Shown: one piece after another, positions 24,101 to 32,433 of the stretch
Position numbering within the stretch: position 1 is the stretch's first letter
Layout of the letters: each line of letters starts with the position of its first letter
From: Yponomeuta sedellus
Lineage: Eukaryota > Arthropoda > Insecta > Lepidoptera > Yponomeutidae
Length of the DNA: 64,000 nt
Direction of reading: 5' to 3'
Assembly (NCBI GenBank): GCA_934045075.1
Contig: OW203732.1
Coordinates: forward strand, 2,769,501 to 2,833,500
The notes under the pieces: model-generated
What the model saw: the letters and a program-made list of their open reading frames with translations, nothing else
What the model was told of the DNA's origin: nothing
The model's database searches: none
Position numbers and translations under genes: made by a program

Positions 24101-25695
24101 GCTAAACATTTCACCCATGCTGGTACGGATAGCCAGAGGTTGCGGGTTCTAATCCCGGCATGGGTGAAATTTTTAGCCTCTAAATAGGTTTTTAAATTTG
24201 TTCCTTAGCACGGGTTAGTGCATTAAAAATAAAAATAGTGTAATTATGTAAATTTGAAGTGGCTATATTATTTACTAACTGTAAACGAAAAAAAAAAACA
24301 GCGTGAAAAAATACAAGAGTCTATTGTACTCATACTGCACTTAAAATCAGTCACTAATCAGCAGTTGGCTCGAGTGGTGATAAAACCCATTTCTCTCTCC
24401 CTGAGAGAAGCCTGTGCCTTGCAATAAACTGCTTAAACATTTTTATACAGTCTGTTCATTCTTTTAGATCCTTATTTTTACATAGTTATAATAATATATA
24501 AACCGGGTCTAATCGCGATTATCACCGGACCTGTCCGCGGGCGTAGCGAGCATTGTGGGTCGGTCAGCTGCGAAAAACTAAAAGTGACTACCTAAAATAA
24601 TTGTCTGTACTCGCCACTTCAGTCTACCCGTGACCACGGCAACTGTAACGATGCCGAAACGTCGGGAAATAAGGTATTACGTTTTACCTAATAAATAATC
24701 GCGACTAGACCCGTTTAATATATTACTATGTATGAGTATCGCAACTCATTAAGAAATACTATTCTTACTTTTAATATGATTGTAAGGAAATTTACTTAAA
24801 GACTGGTGACGAAGTGTTTGAAATATAACAGGACGTCGATTCTTTAAGTGCATTATTGCACCATGACAGATACATGTTCCGGTCCCGTGGGGTATTTTTT
24901 CATACCATTGACGCCTAGAAGGCTCGAACGAAGTATGTTCGCTCGTAGACTTGAAGCAGCAACGAAATTAAATCACCACGTTCATGCAGTTGTCATTATA
25001 CCACAATACACTAGCAGGGCCCAGCAATATTGTTGAAGATTGTTAGTTTAGGGGAAACCTTGAAAAAGTTTATGGTCTAAACTTACTTGTGGAATCTGAC
25101 GAGGGTGCCAGCACGGCGATTATTAGTAGCACGGTGAAGCTCCACCGAAGTAATCTGGGTGGCCACTGCAACAATGAAAATGTTAATATTAGTATTGTTA
25201 ATAACTGAAATAAGAGTATTGAAGATGATGGGTGGGATGGGATAACAAAGGTTTTAAGTCGAATGCTCAGAAATTGGGTTGTTGTTTATTTTTATTATAT
25301 TTTTTTTATTTTGGTCTTTTTAGAGTCTTTTTAATGCTTATTTTATTAGCCAATTACACCCGTGCAAATACGACGAATCGATTGATACCTTATGTCAAAA
25401 TGTGACCACTGATTAAGAAGTTTTGAGGGAATATAGAATCGGACATACATACATACGAACCAAACACATTATTCCATTTTTATAAATAAAAATGTAGTGG
25501 AGTCTTCGATCCACAAAATGACGCAATATCAAACAATTGATAGGTATATCGATAATTGTCCCTACTAAAACCTGTGGTAATTTGATAGTAATGAATATGG
25601 AATTTGACAGACGCTAGTAATCGCCCAGGATTTGATATGCATAATATAGAAGCAGATCGGGAAAAGTATTTTCATTTCGCTCTTACCACCCTCAT
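11956..25695 (-). CDS. Cht7: Chitinase, GH18, Cht7-like, five exons, 3' part outside window
   Basis: The gene cleaves chitin beta-1,4 links; group III chitinases are membrane-anchored enzymes linked to cuticle organisation. Coding exons on the minus strand are 25687-25695, 25087-25165, 22321-22529, 18349-18586 and 11956-12135. All have GT/AG borders and phases agree (9, 79, 209, 238 and 180 nt, giving 238 residues plus one base). The product starts MRVWPPRLLRW, has one hydrophobic signal anchor (about residues 12-23), a basic Ser/Arg-rich linker (30-99), and the barrel start IVCYYTNW at 100. LLAIGGWSFG (beta-3 motif) spans the exon 4/5 junction. The catalytic motif DGLDVDWEYP lies at 215-224, with E222 the expected proton donor. 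The remaining barrel, second catalytic domain and chitin-binding domain usual in Cht7 are not seen to the left. Introns are 521, 2557, 3734, 6213 and more than 11955 bp, full of transposons. GH18 is certain; the Cht7 assignment is from remembered family sequences. Confidence 0.9.
12176..12377 (+). mobile_element. SINE A beside chitinase exon 5
   Basis: GGGACACAAACCAGGGGGTG to GTATAGCCTGACGACGACGA. The head is missing. The tail of GAC repeats marks the 3' end. It lies in intron 4, about 40 bases from the exon 5 acceptor. Confidence 0.8.
12666..12697 (+). mobile_element. SINE B 3' fragment, abutted by SINE A
   Basis: ACCGTGCCCCAGCGGTGGGG and ACATACAAGG are the SINE B 3' end. The sequence is interrupted at once by the target duplication of SINE A at 12698. 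Confidence 0.6.
12710..12937 (-). mobile_element. SINE A, full length with 12-bp TSD
   Basis: GATCTAAGATAC (12698-12709) and GATCGAAGATAC (12938-12949) flank it. Its tail is GAA-rich rather than GAC-rich. It inserted at the 3' end of a SINE B fragment. Confidence 0.88.
13118..13373 (+). mobile_element. Penelope-like terminal palindrome with 13-bp TSD
   Basis: AGGAAGAAGACAT repeats perfectly at 13118-13130 and 13361-13373. The insert holds arms at about 13128-13219 and 13240-13329 that are near-perfect inverted copies (GTGCCGAAACGTTG core), then GTCTACTGCTCGTGTTAACC and TTAGAAAATACT. The same 3' sequence ends the Penelope fragment at 47.4 kb. Confidence 0.75.
13555..13917 (-). mobile_element. 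SINE B, full length with 11-bp TSD
   Basis: Flanked by perfect CTTCATTGCTT at 13544-13554 and 13918-13928. The 363-bp insert runs CGATATCAACCC to CCACGAGCG on the plus strand. It fixes the family borders. Confidence 0.9.
14047..14257 (-). mobile_element. SINE B, 5' truncated with 11-bp TSD
   Basis: Flanked by perfect TTAACTTATCG at 14036-14046 and 14258-14268. It retains the GGTTGAT end and stops at CCAACGGC, as expected of 5' truncation during target-primed reverse transcription. Confidence 0.9.
14290..15670. other. Unassigned intron 4 sequence
   Basis: No coding segment or named repeat. GCTGGGTCAGCTAATTG at 15118 may be a fragment of the 187-bp repeat family. Confidence 0.4.
15675..15835 (-). 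repeat. LINE 3' tail copy
   Basis: AAATGAAATTAAATGAAAAGG and CGCAGAAACTGCGTCTTAATG match 22920-23090. Confidence 0.6.
16229..16523 (-). mobile_element. SINE B, internally deleted, 10-bp TSD
   Basis: GACGTCGTAT flanks the insert at 16219-16228 and 16524-16533. Internal deletion has removed the GTAAGACAGTGGCGGG segment. Confidence 0.85.
16936..17175 (-). repeat. RTE-type 3' end fragment
   Basis: TCCCACTGCTGGGCAAAGCC, TTTCTTCCACTCCTCCCTG and GCTTGGGTCGGCCGC are the inverted RTE 3' end (AGCGACCCAAGC-type GRPRRR coding). Confidence 0.6.
17360..17613 (+). mobile_element. SINE A, full length with 10-bp TSD
   Basis: ATTTCTTGTT at 17350-17359 and 17614-17623. The body runs GTGTGGTGTCAGCCTAGAG to GCCTGACGACGACGACG. 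It is the reference copy in this window. Confidence 0.92.
18349..18586 (-). CDS. Cht7: Chitinase coding exon 4: start of GH18 barrel
   Basis: Acceptor (cgtccgcag) at 18587 and donor GTAAGTGC at 18348 bound 238 nt. The product opens IVCYYTNWSQYRTKIGKF and continues through LCTHVIFAFGW to LLAIG, the first barrel strands of family 18. It joins exon 5 to give LLAIGGWSFG. The NWSQYRTKIG wording resembles insect Cht7 domain 1 rather than Cht10 or Cht5. Confidence 0.93.
19201..19344 (+). pseudogene. Non-LTR ORF2 C-terminal relic, left half
   Basis: NDTRNKHKLSFPRYRLAKLK and VEHCIQFYDKIH align by eye with NTRNRNKVACTKSRLAKVGTS and GYCVRFYNKIPERV of the element at 29.6-32.4 kb. The relic is cut by a SINE A at 19362-19581 and resumes at about 19880. 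Confidence 0.75.
19362..19581 (-). mobile_element. SINE A, 9-bp TSD, inside ORF2 relic
   Basis: CAATACTCT at 19353-19361 and 19582-19590. It has an internal deletion near GGTGGCGCTTCGCC and splits a non-LTR ORF2 relic. Confidence 0.92.
19778..19873 (+). mobile_element. SINE B, 5' truncated
   Basis: AACCGGACTTGGCCCCCATG to GAGTCGATATCGA. It lies in the gap of the split ORF2 relic (19201-19965). Confidence 0.75.
19874..19965 (+). pseudogene. Non-LTR ORF2 C-terminal relic, right half
   Basis: SILCKKSYYKIKDYLEDK corresponds to SLCNKAYYRIDDYINDP at the end of the 32.4-kb ORF2. It continues the relic at 19201-19344 after two SINE insertions. Confidence 0.7.
20267..20490 (+). repeat. Single copy of the 187-bp repeat, with insertion
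   Basis: CTAGCTGACCCAGCGAAC to TATATTATAGATT. An extra segment forms a perfect 13-bp hairpin GCGAAATCGGTTC/GAACCGATTTCGC at 20380-20410. Confidence 0.8.
21158..21449 (+). pseudogene. Tc1/mariner-like transposase C-terminal relic
   Basis: LPPYHCELNPIE is the C-terminal DDE signature, and later AISKITPAAWQRCVEHLIKE and MDEFIIQVSGDTNSSSS continue it, ending at a TAG near 21449. Frameshifts lie between and a 30-bp palindrome sits at the IE end. Located in chitinase intron 3. Confidence 0.75.
21189..21218. repeat. Perfect 30-bp palindrome
   Basis: AGAAATCACATGGGG followed at once by its inverse CCCCATGTGATTTCT, within a transposase relic. Confidence 0.95.
21993..22205 (+). mobile_element. SINE C in chitinase intron 3
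   Basis: GTAGGTACTGGGGGCTGC to GCCTCTAAATAGC. The tRNA-like part is at 22110-22175 with B box GGGTTCGAATCCC; the tail is missing. It ends 116 bases from exon 3. Confidence 0.85.
22321..22529 (-). CDS. Cht7: Chitinase coding exon 3: basic Ser-rich linker
   Basis: Acceptor (ctcttctag) and donor (GTGAGA) bound 209 nt that continue exon 2 and end in phase 0. The product AARRRLRKPTAKVSTS... is rich in Ser, Arg and Lys and probably disordered, connecting anchor and catalytic domain. No catalytic motif is present. Base composition is far more GC-rich than the surrounding intron. Confidence 0.85.
22640..23289 (+). repeat. Helitron-like repeat split by a LINE tail
   Basis: GCTTCTGCCCGCGACTCCG to TGCAAAATTTCG (22919), then an insert at 22920-23214, then TTTCTAGGTCCAACGGC to TATATAGATT. 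An uninterrupted copy is at 48884-49234. Confidence 0.75.
22920..23214 (-). repeat. LINE 3' tail with CATTT repeats
   Basis: The minus strand ends CTTTTCATTTCATTTCATTT. The body GCGCAGATACTGCGGCTTAA matches 15675-15835. Confidence 0.65.
23390..23560 (+). mobile_element. SINE F/G-like body fragment
   Basis: GAAGGAAAACATCGTG to TTTCTCCAGAAAGTCTGTACC. Confidence 0.6.
23609..23845 (-). mobile_element. SINE C, near full length
   Basis: AACCTATTTAGAGGCTAAAA to CTACCTACTTTGC, with the tRNA-like part at 23636-23708. An opposite-strand fragment follows at 23884. Confidence 0.85.
23884..23977 (+). mobile_element. SINE C 3' fragment, inverted to its neighbour
   Basis: GGAATCCCGGCATGGGTGG to the TTAAAAATAAAAATAGTATA tail. 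Confidence 0.8.
24082..24240. mobile_element. SINE C inverted pair
   Basis: 24082-24120 is the minus strand of the post-tRNA segment and 24121-24240 the plus strand from the anticodon-like region to the tail. The two meet head to head with no spacer. Confidence 0.75.
24290..24440 (+). mobile_element. SINE F/G-like body fragment
   Basis: AGCGTGAAAAAATACAAGAG to CTCCCTGAGAGAAGCCTGTG. Confidence 0.55.
24495..24724 (+). mobile_element. Penelope-type terminal repeat, inverted ends
   Basis: AAACCGGGTCTAATCGCGAT at 24500 is the inverse of ATCGCGACTAGACCCGTTTA at 24697. CGTGACCACGGCAACTGTAA and GATGCCGAAACGTCGG lie between. A related segment is at 21930-21990. Confidence 0.55.
25087..25165 (-). CDS. 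Cht7: Chitinase coding exon 2: signal anchor
   Basis: The acceptor (ttgttgcag) at 25166 and donor GTAAGT at 25081-25086 bound 79 nt. The product is WPPRLLRWSF followed by TVLLIIAVLAPSSDST, a basic flank before a 12-residue hydrophobic core, as in a type II membrane anchor. It ends one base into a codon, which exon 3 completes with two bases. Confidence 0.85.
25166..25686 (-). other. Chitinase intron 1
   Basis: 521 bp of AT-rich sequence between the MRV exon and the signal-anchor exon. I see no gene, tRNA-like head or recognisable repeat in it. It is the only intron of this gene that looks free of mobile DNA. Confidence 0.5.
25687..25695 (-). CDS. Cht7: Chitinase coding exon 1: nine coding bases (MRV)
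   Basis: On the minus strand ATG AGG GTG is followed directly by GTAAGA, a good donor, and ends in phase 0. Exon 2 begins in phase 0 with TGG, so the join gives MRVWPPRLL, a sensible type II anchor N-terminus. The base at -3 is A, matching a favourable start context. This is the only start exon I could find close to exon 2. The alternative is a start exon further right with this ATG fortuitous. Upstream ATGs at about 25718-25840 on the same strand argue that transcription starts within roughly 60 bases of the start codon, or that the 5' leader is regulated. Confidence 0.65.
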
Positions 25696-25900
25696 CTTAG
25701 GGCTGACTATCAAACGAAAAGCTGTTGGCTCGCTGACCACCGGCAATTCATGTAATCTGCTGCCATGACAGCAGCATGAATAAATGCATGAAAGCACCAC
25801 GTGTACTGCGGATTGTCGCGCGATACCGCATTAGCATGGTATTGGATTGTGTATTGAGTTATTCAGCTCTAGTGTGTTGAGGTTTGCTCGTATTGAAACG
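25696..25900 (-). promoter_or_regulatory. Putative chitinase 5' leader and promoter
   Basis: This is non-repetitive sequence directly upstream of the MRV start exon, more GC-rich than its surroundings. TCAG-type initiator cores occur close to the start codon on the minus strand. No TATA box is obvious. Several upstream ATGs lie beyond about 25718. Placement is by position only. Confidence 0.35.
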
Positions 25901-25943
25901 GTTTGTTATCCGAAGTTAAGGTTTTTTTATACATTGCGTATTA

Positions 25944-26226
25944 TTGAATGAATGAATGATTTAATAAATGAATGAATGAAAAAATGAATGAACGAAAAAA
26001 TCATGAATGAATGAATGAATGAACAAATGAATGAATGAACGAACGAACGAACGAACGAACGAACGAACGAACGAACGAACGAACGAACGAAGGAACGAAC
26101 GAACGAACGAACGAACGAACGAACGAACGAACGAACGAACGAACGAACGAACGAACGAACGAACGAACGAACGAACGAACGAACGAACGAACGAACGAAC
26201 GAACGAACAAACGAACGAATGAATGA
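25944..26226 (+). repeat. Tetranucleotide microsatellite (GAAT)n then (GAAC)n
   Basis: GAAT units at 25944-26039 change to about 44 GAAC units, then back to GAAT. It lies about 250 bases upstream of the chitinase start. Apparent NERT/SFVR proteins are frame artefacts. Confidence 0.97.
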
Positions 26227-26662
26227 AAGATTAAATTAATTAATTATTCACATATATTGCTTGCAAAATTATTGATAAACTGCGGGCGACAGACTTTGAT
26301 TGATACACATTCATTTTTAATAAGTTCATTAAAGCCCCACGTCAGGCGCCAGTGCAAGAGTTTATGGCGTAGAAATTAATAAAAATGTATAGGACTTCAA
26401 TATTGTGGTTTTATTCCAATGATGAACAGTAAAATTTTTGATCAAAAACAGAATAAGAGATGTGCGTACTAAGCCTATGACGATATAAAATATTATCTTA
26501 TCTTCGTGGTGTGTGAGGTCCAAATAGGCGTACGCATCACGATTTTGCATCAAACGTTTTTTTCCGAAAAAAATCTGTGAGACATGAAAAATGTATCAAG
26601 GTGCACGCACTTACGTAAAAACCATCGAGCGAAAATAGTTTCCCAACCAAATCAGTGGGGTT

Positions 26663-26940
26663 TAGGCCTGCACCATCACGGGGTCCTAGTCCGGGTTGGT
26701 GGAGGATTGTAAGACAATGGCGGGCCTTACTGTCAGACGTTATAAAGCCGCCCATAAGGCCTCTGACATGACAGCCGGCACCAACGGCTTAGTGTGCCTT
26801 GCGAAGCACGGAAGCGCTCGGAAAAATACCACTAGCGGTAGTCACGGGATGTTGACCCATCCTGCACCTGACCGCGCCTGTTGTTGCCTAACTCAAGTGA
26901 TTGACTGCAATCACACGGCTCAGCTAGGCCACGTGCACTT
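26663..26940 (-). mobile_element. SINE B, lacking its 3' end
   Basis: Runs from CACCATCACGGGGTCC through the GTAAGACAATGGCGGG segment to GGCCACGTGCACTTC. It is unusual in missing the shared GGTTGAT end. Confidence 0.75.
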
Positions 26941-27185
26941 CAAGAATAAAAAAACGCCATAAAATGCCAACGAACCAGAATTATAGACGACAGAGTCCAA
27001 AGCCTGGCTTAATATAATCTTTTTGAGTAAATAATAAGGGTCATCAACCAAATAAAAGACAATACCGGGAGGCGGTAATAAATTGTCCGGGAGAGTCCCG
27101 GTTTTAAAATATCTGCGTGAACAGACACACTGTTGTAGCTCAGAACTCTGTAGGGAATTACCAGTTCTTACAACTTATTCATTTT

Positions 27186-27402
27186 TAAAAACCTATTTAG
27201 AGGCTAAAAATTTCACCCATGCCGGGATACGAACCCGCAACCTCTGGCTATCCGTGCCAGTTGGATACCACAACCTCTGGCACGGATAGCCAGAGGTTGC
27301 GGGTTCGAATCCCGGCATGGGTGAAATTTTTAGCCTCTAAATAGCTTTTTAAATTTGTTTCTTAGCACGGGTTAGTGCTTTAAAAATAAAAATAGTATAA
27401 CT
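27186..27402. mobile_element. SINE C palindromic pair
   Basis: 27186-27269 (minus) and 27277-27402 (plus) form arms of about 75 bp with one change, joined by TTGGATACCACAACC-type spacer. A strong hairpin would form. Confidence 0.8.
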
Positions 27403-27721
27403 TATTCATTTATTTATTTTCTTTGTTTTCTATGTTATATACATTTGTGTGGAGCACGCCTGTTAAATCAGCCCGTCCTCTCTCTCTGAGAGAAAGTCTG
27501 TGCCCTGCTGCGTTTGTAGACTTCATTGCGACAAGCAATTTTTTTCAGACGACCCTGTGATGTAAATTGGCTGAAGGAATAATGATACGCTTAGTCGGTG
27601 CAAATACGAATATTAGTCATACGCACTACCGTAAATAGGATAGTTCTTGATTCCAATACCTTAACGCCAGTATTATCAAAAACGTATATTAAAGTAGAAA
27701 AAACATCACGCTTTTTTCTAC

Positions 27722-27835
27722 TTTAATATATAAAATCTATCGTGGAGTTAGCACCTTTAAACAAGTCATTTAGTTGTACTTAGTATAGGGCTAACGAGAT
27801 CTGTGTTATATGTCCATGAATATTTATTTATTATT
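27722..27835 (+). mobile_element. SINE D 3' fragment
   Basis: AAAATCTATCGTGGAGTTAGC to ATGTCCATGAATATTTATTT, the shared 3' half, just upstream of the non-LTR element. Confidence 0.7.
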
Positions 27836-27969
27836 ACTTTTTTCACAGCACACGAGCGCCATTTTGTTTAGTGTTTCTTCCAAAATATGTAATATTTTGG
27901 TCCACCAACAATAAGTTGTGCATATGCATAGAATTGCTCTAGGGTACCTTTAATATCTAAAATAATTAA

Positions 27970-29610
27970 GGGCGCAGTGATAAAAGCTCGCACAGGTCGC
28001 AGAAAAGGCTTTTTCCGACACTGGAACTTCAAGCAACCAAACAGCAATGCGAACAGCTATTAAAGGAGCGGGAGGAGAGTGAGTTCGAGGTTCAAAGAAT
28101 TGTGGAAAAGAACACCAAACTTAAAAATGATCTTGCTGAACTGGACATCATCTGCGAGGACCTCCGTGGACAGCGAGATGAACTCCAAAAAATTGTTTAT
28201 AAATATGATCAGTGCCGTGATACCCACGAAGTAGCCCTTCAGCGCATAAAGCTACTGGAATATCAGCTTTCTGAAGCGCATAAAGAACTCAGTGTGCTAC
28301 ATCAACAAAACCTTGACAGAGAAAGTGAAAATATATCATGTCTGTACAATGACTTAATAATCAACAATAGCACTAGTTGTCTTTCCTCACAAACTGAATC
28401 CTCCCAACCCAAAATGCCACTTCAAGGTTCCAACAAAATAAAACGGTACATTCGTACAAAAAGACATATTAAACGCATCAATAAAGCCTTGAAAAGCAAT
28501 AACCAGATTATGAAGTACATGGGTATTAAAAAACTTAATATTAGTCTGCAGAAGGACCTACTGGGAAACACAATGGAACATCAAGTAATAACAAGTGAAT
28601 ATGAGGAAAAAATTCAGGATCCTCACTCCCACATTCATAGTTTAGAAAAATCACTCAGTGACTTAGGCAAGCAGTACACTGAGGCACAAGAGGAAATGGA
28701 GGCATACGCAGCAGAACTAACAGCCTTAGGTACATATAATATGGATAGATTTCAGTCGCTAAGCAACAAAATATCAGCGGGTTCTTCATGTGCATCTTGT
28801 ATAATTCTACAAGATCAGCCACCAGCATCAACATCATGCCTCACCACACGACTGCATGGCACCACTGAGGATACAAGTCCAGCTGCGTTGCGTCTACCTC
28901 TAAGCACTACTGAGATAACTCACAGCCAGCCTGAATCAACCACCATTAGCATGACCGGCCCGGCAGTAAAACAAGAAAGGAGGACTGTAATCTTCTCTGA
29001 TAAGATAGGTGCAGGGTTAGGTCCTTTGTTGAATGACAGGCTGACACAGAATGTGCTGAATAAATGCTATCCCCATTCAAGTTTTACTGACATTGTTAAA
29101 GAGCTGTTTAAAAGCCCAATACAGAACGACACAACCTACATTTTATTAGTAGGAAATAGCCAAGGTGTTAAAAAGACTGATATAAACAATATATTTGAAT
29201 TATATGGTCAAGCTAAAGATGTCAAACCGTGGATGGGAAAATTAGTGTTTTGCGCTTTCCCATATTCTCAGTCCCTGTCAGCAAAAGAAAATAATGACAT
29301 CCATAGCTTGAACATACACATTCACCATTTGACATGTCGTCATAGTGACATATCATTTTTTGATCTTAACAAATTTGTTAAGAATTACTTTTTGACGCGA
29401 GATACTGTGTACCTCACGAAAAATAGTCGACGTAAGTTAGCTATTTTGTTAGCTTACAATATTTTTGACTCTGTGGCTATAGGAATTATAACACAACCTG
29501 ATAAGAATGACAACCGTGTTACTAGTATTAGTAATAATTCAAAATCGGGCTCAAACACACAGTCAGTGGCTTTAAACTGCCATCGCAGACAAAGGAAAAC
29601 CCTAAGTTAG
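27970..29610 (+). pseudogene. Non-LTR ORF1: coiled coil plus esterase-like domain
   Basis: The frame is open from 27970 to a TAG at 29608-29610 with no in-frame ATG near its start; an apparent start at 28102 is GTG. The first 120 residues are heptad-rich (LEYQLSEAHKELSVLHQQN), a coiled coil for trimerisation or RNA binding. A basic stretch (KRYIRTKRHIKRINKALK) follows, then a Ser/Thr-rich linker. The C-terminal 170 residues resemble the SGNH esterase of CR1-type ORF1 proteins (TYILLVGNSQG, PYSQSLSAKENNDIHSLN, FFDLNKF). Where relatives have a Gly-x-His-Leu ending motif this copy has DTVYL, so the catalytic His appears missing. ORF2 overlaps its end in another frame. Confidence 0.7.
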
Positions 29611-32433
29611 GTATCAATTTAGTTGCACAAAATATACAGGGTTTTTCCGGCAAAGACAATTTAATTGAACTATTTTTAGCAGATTTCAATGTAGATATTT
29701 TGTGTTTAACAGAACATTGGCTGAAACATTCTGAAATGTCATTTACTTTAAAAGACTATTTAGCAGCAAGCACTTTTAACCGACAACACTCAATAAGAGG
29801 AGGTTCAATGATCTTTGTCAAAAGTAGTTTGAAAATGAAAGAAAGAAAAGATATTGTCAGTCTATCTGTTGAACGTTTAATTGAGATATCGTGTGTGGAA
29901 TTGGATAGGTATATAGTTATGTGTGTTTATAGGCCGCCACAATCAAATTATAATGAATTTGAATTACTTATGGAGGATGCCTTAAAACGCCTATTCAGTA
30001 CTACGAAGAGCATAGTGGTGTGTGGGGACATCAATATAGATTTCTTAGTTCAAGGTCCACTTAAAACTAAACTCGCAAGCCTTTTCAGGTCATATAATTT
30101 AGATAATTTATTTACAGAACCCACTAGAACAACTGCTACTAGCGCTACCTGCATAGATAATGTCTTTTGCAATTGTGAATATTTAGATAAAGAAGTCATA
30201 TATAAATTACAGTCGGACCATAGCGGGCTATGGGTAGTCCTACCGTCAGTACTGGAAGCAAAAAAATGCAATGAATTAAATTGTAGGCCAATAAAAGAGA
30301 AAAAAATTGAATTATTTAAAAGAAATATAAATATAAAGTTAAATTCGTTGAATTTCGATAGCAATGATCCGAATACGTTATATCAAGTATTGTTTTCAAC
30401 CATATCAAAAGAATTTGAACATGTTTTTAACGTAAAAAAAATTACAGAGTTAAAAAGCGGGTTTTCAGAATGGGCAACGCCAGGTATATATAGAAGTAGG
30501 AAAAGGCTTTATGAATTGTATGAAGAAAAACAATTCAATCACGATCCGACGTTCAAAGAGTACGTAAAAAAATATTCAAAAACTTTTAGACAAACTTGTT
30601 TAACAGCCAAATCGATTAGTATAAGTAAAACAATTATGGCGTCTACTAATAAAATAAAAACAGTCTGGCAAGTAATTAACAAAGAAACAGGTAAAACGAG
30701 ACCTAAGGACCAGGGATTTGCGTTGAAGATCGAAGGTAAGTTAGTTAATTCGAAGAAGGACATAGCAGAAATATTTCAAACTTTTTTTAAAAACATGCCA
30801 CTGCATATAACGGCTAGCTTAAATTCTTCCTCCCAAATAGCCGATACCTTACTTTTGGAAAGTACAAATCCATGTAAAGTTGACTTCCAATTCTCCCATA
30901 TAACTACCTTAACTATTGTCAAAACATTTAAAGAGTTAAACTTAAAAAAGACTGAAAATTTGTGGGGGTTATCGGTTAAATTAATATCCACTGTAATCAA
31001 TATTCTAGCACCTTACCTTGCTTTGATTTTTAATAAATGTGTTGACCAGGGAACCTTTCCCAATCTATTAAAGTTAAGTAAAATCGTACCCTTGTTTAAA
31101 TCTGGTGATAGTGAAGATCCAAATAATTTCAGACCTATAGCAATACTGCCGGTGCTAAGTAAAGTTTTTGAGAAAGTAATATTACATCAATTGCAAACTC
31201 ATTTTAGTATAAATAAGCTCTTCCATAAGAAACAGTTCGGGTTTACAAAAGGCCGCTCAACGACGGAAGCAGGCATAGCGTTAGTAAAGCATATCTTTGA
31301 GGCGTGGGAGGAGTCGCAGGATGCCATTGGGGTTTTCTGTGACCTTTCTAAGGCGTTTGACTGCGTTGACCACGAAACACTTCTCATAAAATTGCACCGA
31401 TATGGTTTAAGTAACTAATCACTAAGTCTTCTTCGATCTTACTTAACAGACAGAATTGTAAAGGTTGATATTAATAGAGTTAAATCCTTGGGTTCTGATG
31501 TAAAAGTAGGAGTCCCTCAAGTTCTATACTGGGTCCGTTCCTTTTTTTGGTATATATAAATGATTTGCCCTACCTAGTAGAAAAGCTTTCGCAGATAGTG
31601 TTGTTTGCAGATGATACTTCCTTAATTTTTAAAGTAAAGAGAGGTATAAGTAATGTAGACGATGTAAACAATGCTTTATCTACTATTCTAAACTGGTTCA
31701 CTATAAACAATCTGATGCTAAATGCAAAAAAGACAAAATGCATCAAATTCTCACTACCCAATGTTAAAAATGTTGACACGAGTTTAAAAATATCTGGTGA
31801 GAGGCTAGAGCTGGTAGAGTCCACGCTTTTTTAGGCATAACGATAGACTCAAAACTGCAATGGGGTCAGCATATTGGAAAACTGTCGGGTCGGTTGAGTT
31901 CAGCAGCGTTTGCAGTCAGAAAAATTAGACAACTTACAGACGTGTCGACGGCGAGGCTGGTCAATTTTAGTTATTTTCACAGCGTCATGTCGTATGGTTT
32001 GTTATTATGGGGACGGGCAGCAGATATAGAAAACATATTTGTCTTGCAAAAAAGAGCAATAAGAGCTATTTACAACTTAAACAGTAGAGAATCGCTAAGG
32101 GAGCGCTTTAAAGAAATAGGCATTCTTACACTGGCTTGCCAATATATATTCGATACTATAATGTATGTCCGAAAAAATATAACAATGTTCAAATTAAATA
32201 GGGACGTTCATAACGTAAACACAAGGAATAGAAACAAGGTTGCTTGTACTAAATCCCGATTAGCCAAGGTAGGCACATCATTTGTAGGTTACTGCGTTCG
32301 TTTTTACAACAAAATTCCGGAACGTGTTCTATGCTTGTCTGAAAATAAATTTAAAACTTTCATTAAAAATTCGCTATGTAATAAGGCATATTATAGAATA
32401 GACGACTATATAAACGATCCTAATCCGTGGTAG
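29610..32433 (+). pseudogene. Non-LTR ORF2: endonuclease and reverse transcriptase, damaged
   Basis: The reading starts near INLVAQNIQGFSGK (29613), the first strand of an apurinic-type endonuclease, with LTEHWL, VYRPPQSNY and DINIDF following and SDHSGLWV near 30210. The reverse transcriptase has FRPIAILPVLSKVFEK, GFTKGRSTTEA, DLSKAFDCVDHETLL and the catalytic FADDTSLI near 31610. A C-terminal domain ends YYRIDDYINDPNPW. Damage: a stop at 31416-31418, a one-base loss near 31519 just before the SILGP motif, and a one-base loss in a T run near 31830. Family: jockey superfamily (Daphne/CR1-like); the exact clade needs a tree. Confidence 0.88.

Noticed and set aside
26001..26226. Open frames coding NERT or FVRS repeats on both strands
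   Set aside because: They are translations of the GAAC microsatellite and have no other support.
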